Source: Stramonita haemastoma (Eukaryota > Mollusca > Gastropoda > Neogastropoda > Muricidae). From it: DNA of 62,500 nucleotides. The stretch covers positions 86,176,779-86,239,278 of the forward strand of contig CM060316.1 in NCBI GenBank assembly GCA_030674155.1, written 5' to 3'. The notes beneath the pieces were generated by a model, which saw only the letters and a program-made list of their open reading frames with translations, was not told the DNA's origin and made no database searches. Each line of letters begins with the position of its first letter. The first letter of the stretch is position 1. Of this stretch, positions 50,900-62,500 are shown one piece after another. The position numbers and the translations under genes were made by a program.

Positions 50900-51278
50900 A
50901 GCGACAGTAAGGACTTTGACCAGAAAACCAAAGCCACCATGAGATGCTTTATGGTGTCATTACGGATTTAGATCTTAACATCAGACAAAGAGAGTGTCGC
51001 TGAGCTGAAGTCGCTGTAAAAAAATAATAGAAAATCGCCGACACTACTACTAGTCTACTGTAGTTTCAGATTCCAACAACAAAATCATAAATCGGTCATA
51101 AAAAGGTTACCACTGTTGTTGGTCTGATCCCATCTTTACCCCTTGGTCTGTCACTGTTGTTGTGGTTAGGCTAGTGGTGGTTTTGGGGATGTAGACAGGA
51201 GAGTCAGATTGATTTGACATTACATGCAGCTCGCCCCCCTTCCCGTTCCAATCAACCAGACCCCCCCCCCCCTCCCTT

Positions 51279-51509
<231 letters not shown>

Positions 51510-51714
51510 AATCTGAGCATAACTGGACTCAACTGTTATCTTATGTATACAGACCGCATTAACCTTTGCATGCTGTGTGGTGAGGGGAGGCAGGGGGGGA
51601 TGACGTTGAGTCAGACGACGTCAGGGCTATACTAGGCCTATCGACTTGCTGGCAGAAAGCTCTGGGGTCCAGAGTTAATTACAGGAGCGTGGGAGGAATG
51701 GATCGGGACAAACG

Positions 51715-52018
51715 GCAGGACATTTTTCCTCTGGAGTTAGTTAACATTAGCGCCGACTCCGCTCCAGCTCCCCCCCAAAAGCCCTTCGGATGAGACTATA
51801 AACCGAGGTTCTGTAAGCGAATGCAACGCAGCAGAACATCTTTTGCATACGCATTAATTAAAACCTGTTGTGCTTTTCGGAAAAGTAGGCCATTGTGTGC
51901 GGGTGGGAATGGATGACGAAAATTGACAAAGCTGTATATACAAATGGGGACTGGATGTAAAAAAAACACACCAAAACATGTGAGTGCTTATTCCATTATC
52001 TTCGAAATAAAAGAAAAA
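51715..52018 (+). mobile_element. SINE family B, head lost
   Basis: CTCTGGAGTTAGTTAACATT, CTTCGGATGAGACTATAAAC and TTATTCCATTATCTTCGAAA are present. The tRNA head is not recognisable. Confidence 0.78.
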
Positions 52019-52869
52019 GAGAGGGGCGGGTAGGGTGAGTGAGAAAGGGGGGGGGGGGGGGGGGTGGCAGCAAGACTTAATGGATACAATACCTCTCCTT
52101 ACCACAACTTTTCAGGCCCATAACCTAATCGTAGTGCCTGGATATCGGAATCCAGCCAGGCTAACAAGTTGCAGTGTTCACTGATCAGCTCAAGATAAAG
52201 TGCTATTACAGCATCACAGAAAAGAAACACACTCCATCACAAACAACACTAAAAAACAAAGAAACTTGGAAAAGTCCATAAAATCTTTGCTGCAAAATCG
52301 CAGTGTTGCCAGATCACTGGCTATCAGACGAGCTTACCGACTTTCTAAATCTCACACTATTAGGCTCACTGAATGGTTTGGTTTCTTTGCCGTGAAGCCA
52401 TGGTAACACCAGAACTACATCTTGTTATAAAGCACTTAATTCTGATAAGCCAACGCAAAAAGCTAAGAAATATTTGAATGATCAACTAACATCTCGTTTC
52501 CTCTGCGTCGGCCGTTCTCTCCCCCCCCCCCCCCCCCCCCCCTCTTTCTTTGGCATGGTTGTTTGTCTATTTGCTTGCAATTTGGATTTTTTTGGGCCAG
52601 TGTTTTTGTTTGTTAGGGACCTATTAGCCTATTACTAAACCGGACCGAGACAAATAAAAGCCGGTACAAACATCGTGATTCCGAGTGTCTTTTAACCGGG
52701 GAATCTTCAATAGTCAGGCTGGAAAATTACAGTTGATAATTAGTGAACCGAAAACACATAAAAAACCAACTGTATTACTTCTTATGGGGCTTCTGTGGCA
52801 CCTACATTTCCACAAGAACATCACAAGAAGGGGAAAATACACAAAATTCCAGTATGATATAGCAGAGTT

Positions 52870-52872
<3 letters not shown>

Positions 52873-52910
<38 letters not shown>
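52873..52910 (+). repeat. Poly-A run of 38
   Basis: This is an uninterrupted A tract. It might be the tail of a retroposed sequence, but no source gene was recognised upstream. Confidence 0.9.
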
Positions 52911-52918
<8 letters not shown>

Positions 52919-53382
52919 CAACCGCCCCCTTCCCCCAAAACAAACTCCAGTTAGATTATTGCATGACTATAAGTATCAGAATAGTGAAAATGCCCCCCTG
53001 GATAACACTGAACAATTATTCTTTTTAAACAAAAAATGGTGTGAACCACTCAGCCCTTGCTTTTCTCCCCATTCTGCCATTTGCAAGAGTCAATAGGAAA
53101 AACAACAACAAACAAACAAAACCTGTGAAAAAAATTGGAATACAAATGGTTCAAGCAGGTTTGGAAAACACATTTCAACATAGTACACAGTTTGGCCTGT
53201 GGGAATAATTCCCATGATGCCTGCATGCCAGCTTAGCTGGAAAGTAAGCCTGAAGACTTATTGACTGACATTCAAGGATTTGGTTTTTGCCTCTGAAGAC
53301 CACAAATTATTAAGGTTAACTTCAAAAACATTGGACTAGAAAATATAAATCAGAACCATAATTATTATTCAAACTTGCCTCA

Positions 53383-53503
53383 ACACACACACACACCACA
53401 ACACACACACAACACACACACAAAACATCACACTCACACCACACACACACTCCACGACACACACCACGAAAGCGGAAGTTTAGAAGGGGGGAGCCACCCG
53501 AGG

Positions 53504-53574
<71 letters not shown>
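53383..53574 (+). repeat. (CA)n and (GA)n microsatellites
   Basis: Irregular CA (53383-53462) and pure GA (53506-53574) are separated by 45 bp of unique sequence. Confidence 0.95.
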
Positions 53575-53576
<2 letters not shown>

Positions 53577-54199
53577 TGGTGGGGGTGAGGGGGCGTTGTG
53601 CGTTTTATGCCGGAGTCAGCTGTCGCAGCAACACTTATCAATATCAGAACTAGGAAGTGCACCGATGTACACTTAGAGACAAGTGCTCCTGTAAACAAAG
53701 CTGCAACTAAATAAAACAAGAATTTAACTGATTGATCTTGATGAATGGGTTATGACCAACTGTAAAAGAATAACTTAATTTCAAAGCAGGTGGTAGGCCT
53801 AACACAATGTGTAAAAGCAGTTTGTGTATTTTTTTGTGCTCTCCTTGTCTTCTATCTCTGGTCGAACAAAACATTCTGTGCTGTTCTTGTTAATAGTTTT
53901 TGTTGTTGTTGTTGTTTCCTGTTGTTTATTCATGACTTCTTTTTTTTTTTTTTTTTTTAATTACTCAGTTTGTAGCCTAGTTGACGCCAGAATATATTAG
54001 TGTCATCTATTTACGAAGAGATTTCTTTTTTTTATTTTTTTTTTTTAATTATCTCTCTCTTACATACGTTAAATGCATCGTGTGATTTCTCTTGTATTTA
54101 TTTGTATGATTTCACAAAAGAAATGATCTGTACCCCCTTGTCAAGAGGCCACATTGAACAATGACAATAAATTGTTCGAAGGGTCTATCTAGGTCTGTT

Positions 54200-54213
54200 T
54201 CTCTGTTTGTCTA

Positions 54214-54248
<35 letters not shown>

Positions 54249-54277
54249 TCTTCTTCTCTCTCTCTTCCTCTCTCTTA
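54200..54277 (+). repeat. (CTGT)n and (CT)n
   Basis: Eight or so GTCT units are followed by TTCTTCTCTCTCT. Confidence 0.9.
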
Positions 54278-54909
54278 GGTAGCTTCCCTTGCCTGGCAGC
54301 CAGAAGACGTGTCTCTCCTCAGCTCTTGCAGATTTTTCCTTTTTTCAACACATATCGGTCAAGATACCCATTAAGGATTCCCATCAACACCAGAAGGCAT
54401 GCTGAATGCTGTGTGAATAATGGTCTGAGCCTTTCAAGAGGCTTCCAACCTTGTACTCTAAGATTGTCACCTTTCACTTCAAATCAACCCCTTCAACTCA
54501 GGATATAATTATTGTCTCAGAAGGAAAGCTGTGTCACAAGCCAAAAGAGACAGACAGAGAGCTGAAAAACACCGGGCTAGCTGAGAAAGACCAGCAATTG
54601 AATCTTCACCTTCGTGCTTATTTCTCCCCACCCCACTCAGTATCATGACAGTTTTTCAAGCCCCCCTGTGTGTTGTCCAACCATCAGTGTGTACCTCCTG
54701 TGTCTCTTCTGTGCCTGTAACACCCAACTAGAAGGAGGAGGAATAGACATACCCCAGTGTGAAGTGGACACTGAAAGTAGTGACTGTGTGCAGTGGCCAA
54801 AAACTTCCAATGTAAGGCACCCAACACATGCAGCTAGCTTAGAGACAGTGGTTGGGGGGGGTGGAGGGGAAAAAGGAACAGAAAAGCCTGTGTAAATACC
54901 TGACTTTTG

Positions 54910-55012
54910 ATTTATTTTATTCATTCATTCTTTTATTTCAAGGATAATCACTCATGTGCTTTTTTACGCCCAGTCCCCGTGTGTATGCAGTTGTGTAAAT
55001 GTTGTCATCCCT
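54910..55012 (-). mobile_element. SINE family B, 3' fragment
   Basis: It runs from TTTTATTTCAAGGATAATCA through CCAGTCCCCGTGTGTATGCA to TTGTCATCCCTTCCC. It is truncated next to the foldback region. Confidence 0.72.
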
Positions 55013-55182
55013 TCCCTTTGGAGAGATTGTGTTAGAATGCAGGGGTGTGTTAGAACATGAGAGTGAGTGTTGGGAACTACAGAGAACACGTTTGGTATCC
55101 AAACTTACTTTGTATGATGTTATGATGTTCTTACAGAAATTAAGTGAAAAATTTACAGAGAATGCACATGAGCCCTGCAAAA

Positions 55183-55365
55183 CCACATTGTCAGAAAAAG
55201 ACGGCTGTCAAACTCCAGAAAGCCGGGTTTATTATGGCCACTTTGACAGATCCGTTCTACCGATAAAGAGACGGCTGTCAAAACTCCGGACAGCGGGGTT
55301 TACTATGGCCGTAGCCTAAACCCAGCTTTCTGGAGTTTGACAGCCATCTCTTTCTGAGAATGTGG
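55183..55365. mobile_element. Foldback element with about 48-bp arms
   Basis: The left arm, starting CCACATTGTCAGAAAAAGAC, and the right arm, ending TTTCTGAGAATGTGG, are reverse complements with a handful of mismatches (55183-55231 and 55317-55365). The middle holds a second GACGGCTGTCAAAACTCCGG copy at 55270. A related piece, GCCGGGTTTACTATGGC, recurs at 55712. There is no coding capacity. Confidence 0.7.
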
Positions 55366-55799
55366 TCAAGGGAAATAACGAGTCGTCACCCTGAAACTAC
55401 GAGTGACACGAAAACGAGGCTGATGCGCCCCACGCCCCACGCAAAATCGACAAAAAGTAGTCCGACATAAAAAGTGTTTTTACGTAAAATTCCCCCCCCC
55501 CCCCCCCCCCCCCTAAAACTTTTTTCTTAAACCACTGGAATGTGGTCGGGAAGGTCAATTTACTACTTTGTGTAGTCAGAAATTTTGAAGCAATTGCTTT
55601 GTACCAAAAAAAAAGTTTTTCTGGACTATTTTCCTTTCTGTAGTGACACCACAGAGCAATTAAGCCAGGTAGGATTTTTAACCCCTGCGGGCAAAATTGA
55701 CAGCGGCAAAAAGCCGGGTTTACTATGGCTGTAGCTTTAGCCTTAATTAAGGTGATGTTTCCATAAATACATGTAGGTTGAGGAGCTAAGTGCCAGATA

Positions 55800-56032
55800 C
55801 CTCATCCTCTCCAGGGGCCAGCATATTGAAGGCGGCGCCCATCTCCTCTCCCTCGCTGCTGTGCCTTCCCTGACCCTGAAGAGGGCAGGTATTCATTTTC
55901 AGATGGGTGAACTGGGAGACTGTACCAAGGCGCACAAGCGATACAAGGCCTAGGCAACCACGCTGAACAACTGCTTAACCATAGTTAGGTAAGAGAGAGT
56001 GCTGTGACCACTGAGCTATCCCCTACCCACAA
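55800..56032 (-). mobile_element. Possible tRNA-derived SINE
   Basis: On the minus strand a head-like GGGGATAGCTCAGTGGTCAC is followed by a body that includes CTGCCCTCTTCAGGGTCAGG. The B box is poor. It is listed because the A-box side is clear and the GC content stands out. Confidence 0.35.
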
Positions 56033-56190
56033 GTGCGTAAAGCATACTCCAACTTTTCTGATGTAGTTTTCATGCCCTGTTTTTGTCTCACATTTGGTTT
56101 AATATACGATGTAAATTTTCAAAATAAAAACCGCATGTATCAATGACTTACTGAATGGCTTATAAAGCTTTAGAAGTAGGCTAATACATT

Positions 56191-56632
<442 letters not shown>

Positions 56633-56949
56633 AATCTAGAAAGAAAAAGACAACAGTTATCACAGTGTGCAATATCTGTGTTTATTGCAGCTGTTAACCC
56701 ATAATATAGAATCTATGTCATGATGAAAGGGCTGTTGTCAATTTTTTTTTCCTCTTCTTGCTGAGATTTGTTTTGTGTTCAACTCTCCCCCTCTTTCAAC
56801 TGGCCCCTTGAAAACGAGCTTAAAAGTTTACTACAGTATACTCTCCCCCCCCCCCCCCCTCTCTCTCTCTCTCCAGTTCATTGTGTTTGTGGTGCTGAAA
56901 TTTGGATGCAGCTGTAGCAACATTGGGAATAAGTGTAGATCTATCTGTT

Positions 56950-57230
56950 TACTTAAACAAATTTTTGTTTTGGTTTAGATGGATGTACACATAATGATCT
57001 TGTTTACTGTGAAAGAAATAGGTCTAGATCTGGATATTCTCTGTGTGTTTACTGTAAGATGTATTAGACATTTATTTAAGATCCTGTATATGGATGAAAG
57101 CAGGTTGCCTTTTAAGTCTTATAAAATGATTTCTGATTTCGATCTGAAAAAGGAAAAAAAAAGCAACTGGGTGACACAAGTTCGTACTTGTTTATGTAAA
57201 CTTGGTTTAGGATTTAAGACTTCCTGACTG
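56950..57230 (+). pseudogene. Possible LINE C-terminal fragment
   Basis: The frame 56979-57227 contains ILYMDESRLPFKSYKMISDF and SNWVTQVRTCLCKLGLGF. The pattern P-x-K-x-Y-x-x-L then NW-x-x-x-(V/I)-R-x-x-L-x-x-x-G-F is common after the RT domain of RTE/CR1-like elements. No other domain is visible. Confidence 0.45.
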
Positions 57231-57670
57231 CCGATAGCAGCAATAAAATGATCATAATACAAAGCAGTGAAATATTGTAAAGGCATCGACAACTTATAAG
57301 CTCATATGACGTCAAACCTGATCTAAATCTTGATATGGCGTAGCCTATACATTAAAAAAAAGAAAAGAATTATTGCTAAATTTAGGATTCGTGCGTGCAT
57401 GAGATGCAAATGTTCATGAACTTAGTTATACAGAGCACAACGAGAAAAGATGGCCAAAGGTTGCTGTGCCGTTTGATGTAAGCAAGCGCTGCAAGATGAG
57501 CTATATTTCTTGTTGTGCTGTCCAGTATTAGCGGCTGTCAGGCAAAAATATATCTCTCAGTAAAATGTAGTAGACAACTTAATTTATTATATACTGTTTA
57601 TTTTTGGAAAGTAGGTAGCCCAAGGATATGTGCAGTTTTGGTCTATATTGGCGTTAAAGCTTTTGATATA

Positions 57671-58277
57671 GGAGATCTCTTTTTGTCTTAGAGTGCTGTC
57701 CTGGTAGGCTACCTGACAGGTCTTTGTTGCAAATCAACTTTGCTTTGCTGTGTTCCTGTAGGAGATCTCTTTTTGTCTTAGAGTGTTGTCCTGTGGTACC
57801 TGACAGGTCTTTGTTGCAAATCAACTTTGCTTTGCTGTGTTCCTGTAGGAGATCTCTTTTTGTCTTAGAGTGCTGTCCTGTAGGCTACCTGACAGGTCTT
57901 TGTTGCAAATCAACTTTGCTTTGCTGTGTTCCTGTAGGAGATCTCTTTTTGTCTTAGAGTGCTGTCCTGGTACCTGACAGGTCTTTGTTGCAAATCAACT
58001 TTGCTTTGCTGTGTTCCTGTAGGAGATCTCTTTTTGTCTTAGAGTGCTGTCCTGGTAGCTACCTGACAGGTCTTTGTTGCAAATCAACTTTGCTTTGCTG
58101 TGTTCCTGTAGGAGATCTCTTTTTGTCTTAGAGTGCTGTCCTGGTACCTGACAGGTCTTTGTTGCAAATCAACTTTGCTTTGCTGTGTTCCTGTAGGATT
58201 TCTTTTTGTCTTAGAGTGCTGTCCTGGTACCTGACAGGTCTTTGTTGCAAATCAACTTTGCTTTGCTGTGTTCCTGT
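57671..58277 (+). repeat. Minisatellite, seven units of 85-90 bp
   Basis: Units start GGAGATCTCTTTTTGTCTTA at 57671, 57761, 57848, 57937, 58022 and 58111, and a variant starts at 58196. Lengths are 90, 87, 89, 85, 89 and 85 bp, plus a final partial unit. Nearly all variation is in the GGTAGGCTACC segment. An open frame runs through but is a by-product of the repeat. Confidence 0.97.
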
Positions 58278-58461
58278 GGTTTCTTTGTTTATCTTTTTTT
58301 GCTCTGTTTCTGCTTTTGTTGTGTATTGGGTTCTGTTGTTGTTGTTACTGGTGTTCGAGGGGATGGTGTTGGTTTTTCCTTCTGATTCATTAAAAAAAAA
58401 GTAGTTGGTCGGCTTATTCCTTCATGTATGCGCCAACGGCCTTTTGTGAAAAAAATCATTC

Positions 58462-58560
58462 CACACACACACACACACACACACACAGCACGCACGCACG
58501 ACACGCACGCACGCACCACGCACGCACACCACTCACACACACAACACACATACACACACG
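58462..58560 (+). repeat. (CA)n/(CACG)n microsatellite
   Basis: CACACA is followed by CACGCACGCACG-type words. Confidence 0.95.
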
Positions 58561-58737
58561 TGACCGACATCTCCTGCATTTCAAATCCATGCTGTTGTCC
58601 TTCCTAAACTTTGAAAATGCCCATAATGTCACGGATAATTGCATCTCATTGAAAGTTGTGTTCCTATCGAAAAATAGAAAAAAACAACGAATGAATAGAT
58701 TCCAACCACTGTCTAATCAAACCCTCAAAATATTCCC

Positions 58738-58842
58738 CAACGTGGGATTGCGGCTTCCTCAATGGCGAACAAACGGTTTCATCCGCAAAAATCTGGCCAT
58801 TAGTAAACCTGGCAGCTTTAGCCGAGCAACGAAAGAAAGAAA
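58738..58842 (+). mobile_element. Family C SINE tail fragment, diverged
   Basis: AACGTGGGATTGCGGCTTCC and CTGGCCATTAGTAAACCTGG with TTTAGCCGAGCAACGAAAG match the order of blocks in the 59840-59945 tail. Confidence 0.5.
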
Positions 58843-59397
58843 AAAAATCCCGTCCAATATCAAAGTGCAGCAATATTGTAATTTTAACAGAATGAACCAT
58901 CATTATCAAGATCAGCAGTGATGCACTGAAACACAAAGTGTATAAAGTTCTTGAGCAGTTCCAGAGAAGGAGTCATCACGACCTGTATGGAAACCAAAAA
59001 ACAAAACCCCTTAGCGTGAAACTTCCCCATTAAGCCGTCGACATTATTTTCTCTCTTGTTTCTATGACTTCATGTCAACGGTCAAGTTTTCAGATCCCTC
59101 CTCCAGGCATGGTTCTATCCGTCCTGTAACCGACTTGTTACGATACTTGCTGCTGTTGCGTGAGAGTGATCCACTGGCTATGTGAGGGACAGTGGGAAAG
59201 GTGTCCCCTGGGAATTTATCCTGGCATCAATCAACCTGGTACTGCACACGCCTGCTGGGACGTTAACGCTAGGATTTTTCCTTTGAATTTTGTCATGTTT
59301 GGTGTCAGGTTTGGTGTTGGCGTTTTGTACCAGTGTTGTAGACCAAACATAAAGAAATCATTTTCAAACAACTATTAGGGAAGATGGGGTGGGGGGT

Positions 59398-59717
59398 GGG
59401 GAGGGGTAGCCTAGTGGTTAGAGTGTTGTATTCGTGATCTGACGGCCCAGGGATCGAGGCACCCACAGAGACACCCGTTGTAGGGAATTTTCTCCTGGAA
59501 TTAACATTAGTAGGCCTACTGACTCCACTTGATGAAACTGTGAACCAAGGCCTGATGTATGAGCGCACGCAGCAGAACATCTTGCGCGCACATTAATTAA
59601 AAACCCGTTATGCCTTTCGAAAGAGTAGGCCAATTCGTACCAAAATAGGAATAGATGACCCAACCCCCCAAACAAAACAAAAACAAAGAAACAAACAGAA
59701 AAGAACCCGAAAAAACC

Positions 59718-59748
<31 letters not shown>

Positions 59749-59945
59749 CACACACACACACACACACACAACACACACATCACATACACAACACACACAC
59801 ACACACAACACACACAAGTGTCGTGTTTAGACACCATCTCCGAAGTGGGACTGCGACTACTTAATTACTGATGGGTCAAACGGTGGAATACACAAAATCT
59901 CCCCATTGGTGAGCCACAGAACTCTGGCTGAGGAGCGAAAAAAAC
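59398..59945 (+). mobile_element. SINE (family C type) with an internal (CA)n
   Basis: The head GGGGTAGCCTAGTGGTTAGA and the GAACATCTTGCGCGCACATT block are present. A (CA)n of about 100 bp follows at the place where family C has GCATGCACACAGG, then GTGTCGTGTTTAGACACCAT and the CCCCATTGGTGAGCCACAGA tail. Confidence 0.7.
59719..59817 (+). repeat. (CA)n microsatellite inside a SINE
   Basis: The CA array lies between the middle and the tail of the SINE at 59398-59945. Confidence 0.97.
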
Positions 59946-59997
59946 TCAACATAAAACAAATGCCCCACCCCCTCCCCCAACCAACACCCCCTCCCCC

Positions 59998-60148
<151 letters not shown>

Positions 60149-60445
60149 AATTTGACGACCGGGTTCGAGTCCGGTCGAGGATATTTTTCTCCTGGAGTTA
60201 ACATCAGTGATGACTCCACTCTCCCCACAAGTCCTTCGGATGAGACTTTAAACCGAGGCTCCGTGCGCGAACGCACGCAGAACATCTTGCACACACGTTA
60301 AATCCTGTTCCGCTTTTCGTAAGAGTAGGCCATCGTGTGCCGTGGGGAACAGATGACATGTACAAAACTGCATACACACGGGGACTGGATGTAAAAAAGC
60401 ACAAGAGTGCTTATTCCATTATCCTTGATATAAAAGAAAGAAAAG
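60149..60445 (+). mobile_element. SINE family B, head replaced by (CA)n
   Basis: It starts with TTTGACGACCGGGTTCGAG right after a (CA)n array and runs to TTATCCTTGATATAAAAGAA. It is nearly identical to the 56328 copy over the shared part. Confidence 0.85.
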
Positions 60446-60864
60446 AATAATAATAACACACAACCCACAAGAGGGAATTCAACAGATTAAGTAACATGTA
60501 AAATAAAACTATCCATCAAAGTGACATGTAAGAAAGTAAATATAAATTCTTTTTTTTTTTTTTGAAAGAAAAAAAGTTTATACAAACAACCGCTCTGAGC
60601 TTTAAACGCCATAAAATGATTAGGGTAAAGAAATCAATAAATAAACTGAGCGAATGAATAAACAAAGAAGTAAAACTTGAAACAAATAAAAGAAATTAAA
60701 TGTGACCCAACTTCTTTTCAAAGGAGGTATAGGGCGCTGCTTTGGGAATAAAACATTAAAAAAAAACTATCAATGCTTTGCCCCCTCCCCCTTCCCCCCT
60801 TTTCTATCACCCCCCCCCCCTCTTTAATTATTAACAAGAAAAAATGCCGTACAAAATAAACAAG

Positions 60865-61292
<428 letters not shown>

Positions 61293-61473
61293 GCATTTCG
61301 AAATCACTACCATTATTTTGTCAGTATGTTAGGACGTGAGGCTTGTGTGGTTAGGTTTATTATTTTTTTTATCACAAGCTTTAAAGGATTAGTAGACCTA
61401 GGAGACAGGGGTGTCTGTCTCCCTTGTCTTCTTATTTAGAGACTTTATGTCGCAGCACTTGCTATAACTCATT

Positions 61474-62255
61474 GATGATTGTTGCTGATGTTGTTGCTGC
61501 TACTGTTGTTACTGCTGCTTTTGTGTTGTGTTGCTGCTGTTTCTGCTGTGCTGCTGCTGCTTTGCTGCTTCTACCGGTTTTGGTTTCTGCTGTGTGGTGG
61601 TGGTGGTGGTGGTGTGTGCTGTTGTTGTTGTTGTTGTTGTTGTTGTGCTGTTGTGTTGTTGCTGTTGTGCTGTTGTGTTGCTGCTGTTGTGTTGCTGCTG
61701 CTACTTCAACTGCTTCTGTTGTTGTTGTTGCTGTTTGTTGTTGTTGCTGGTGCTGCCACTGCTTCTGTTGCTGCTGTTGTGTTGTTGCTACTGCTGCTGT
61801 TGTGTTTTTGTTGTTGCTGCTGTTGTGTTGTTGCTACTGCTGCTTTGTTGTGTTGTTGTTTGTTGCTGCTGTTGTGTTGTTGTTTGTGCTGGCTGCTGTG
61901 TGTTGTGTTGTTTCTGCTGCTGTTGTGTTGTTGTTTCTATGCTGCTGTTGTGTTGTTGCTGATTTGCTGGCTGATTGTGTGTTGTTGTTTGCTGCGCTGT
62001 CAGTGCGTTGTGTTTGCTGCTGTTGTATTGTTGCACTGTTGCTGTTGTGTTGATGTTGCTGCTGTTGTGTTTTTGTTTCTGCTGATGTTGTGTTATTGTT
62101 TCTGCTGCTGTTGTGTTGTTTTTTTGCTTTGTGTTTGCTGCTGTTGTGTTGTTGTTTCTGCTGATGTTGTGTTGTCTGCTGCTGCTGTTGCGTTGTTGTT
62201 GTTGCTGCTGCTGTTGCCTTGTGTCTGCTGCTGTTGCTGTTGCTGCTGTCAGCGG
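61474..62255 (+). repeat. Degenerate GTT/GCT trinucleotide tract, about 780 bp
   Basis: The plus strand is almost only TGTTGCTGCTGTTGTGTTG-type words with irregular breaks, giving Leu/Cys/Val-rich frames that are not genes. A larger pattern CTGCTGTTGTGTTGTTG recurs about every 30-50 bp. Confidence 0.92.
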
Positions 62256-62278
62256 ATCTGTTCGTTGTTTTACAATGA

Positions 62279-62500
62279 AGAACTCACTGGCTGAAGGAAA
62301 AAATACATAAACCAGAAAATAATGTGATCTACTGCCTTTCCAAAGAAGCTGAATGGACATGTTTTATTCAAGTTAATGATGTTTACCTGCTACCTACTCC
62401 AAGGGACACAAGATATATTACAGGCAAAGAAAGTGAAAAATACCAGACAGCAATATTAAAGTACGTACGCACGTATGCACGCATACACGAACACACACAA
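62279..62500 (+). CDS. Open frame running off the window edge, unidentified
   Basis: After a TGA at 62276 the frame stays open for 74 codons to the edge. It includes NNVIYCLSKEAEWTCFIQVN, then DVYLLPTPRDTRYITGKESE. The composition is protein-like, unlike the repeat-derived frames nearby, but the last 15 codons run into a CA-rich stretch. I do not recognise the family. It could be an exon or part of a transposon. Confidence 0.25.

Larger units (their letters stand above)
52020..54900. other. Intergenic, microsatellites only
   Basis: Outside the listed repeats I see no coding exon or known element. Poly-C at 52519-52541 and poly-T runs near 53941 and 54027 are present. Confidence 0.5.

Noticed and set aside
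57671..58277. CRISPR-like array
   Set aside because: The repeats are head-to-tail without unique spacers, and the organism is an animal.
57724..58404. Open frame with repeated QINFALLCSCRRSLFVLECC segments
   Set aside because: It is produced by the 85-90 bp minisatellite. Frames break with each unit-length change, and there is no splice or start context.

Overview
This window is animal nuclear DNA. It has intron-rich genes with GT-AG splice sites, many tRNA-derived SINEs, LINE remnants and very dense (TG)n, (CT)n and (TA)n microsatellites. The repeat style, the frequent TAGGCCTA words and the divergence of the two host proteins from the vertebrate forms suggest a lophotrochozoan, probably a marine gastropod mollusc. 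That placement is inference. Nothing bacterial, organellar or viral was recognised, and there is no CRISPR array.

Two host genes can be read exon by exon, both on the plus strand. PRIM1, the catalytic small subunit of DNA primase, has 13 coding exons between 9531 and 25296, and its 3'UTR probably runs to a poly(A) signal at 27396. All splice phases join, except that exon 8 lacks one base and hits an in-frame TGA. RPS15A (ribosomal protein uS8) has a short TOP-like non-coding exon near 34115 and four coding exons between 35261 and 42503, encoding an intact 130-residue protein. A weak candidate terminal exon of a convergent minus-strand gene lies at 44068-44132.

The rest is accessory DNA. 1-9.4 kb is intergenic, with SINEs and microsatellites upstream of PRIM1. 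27.4-34.0 kb holds SINEs and three degenerate LINE 3' ends. 42.6-62.5 kb is a repeat field with two larger LINE remnants (one with a nearly open RNase H region), a foldback element, a 90-bp minisatellite, a 0.8 kb GTT/GCT tract and long compound microsatellites.

At least three SINE families recur. Family A has a tRNA head plus a conserved 3' domain. Family B has a tRNA head, a core reading GGATGAGACTATAAACCGAGG-like (split here only for recognition) and a tail ending TCCTCGATATAAAAGAA. Family C shares B's core but has another head and tail. Three terminal-inverted-repeat elements are nested in introns: a 1.7 kb element in PRIM1 intron 3, and two piggyBac-like TTAA elements in RPS15A introns 3 and 4. 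A 35-nt 5' fragment of U2 snRNA with a 13-bp target duplication sits about 75 bp upstream of the RPS15A transcription start.

The two host genes act in separate processes (replication priming and translation), and nothing suggests they form a functional cluster. No unmistakable new multi-gene system was found. The strongest unusual signals are a minisatellite fused to a splice acceptor in PRIM1, microsatellites and poly-G tracts that grew from fixed seeds inside SINEs, the U2 fragment, and the nested TIR elements.
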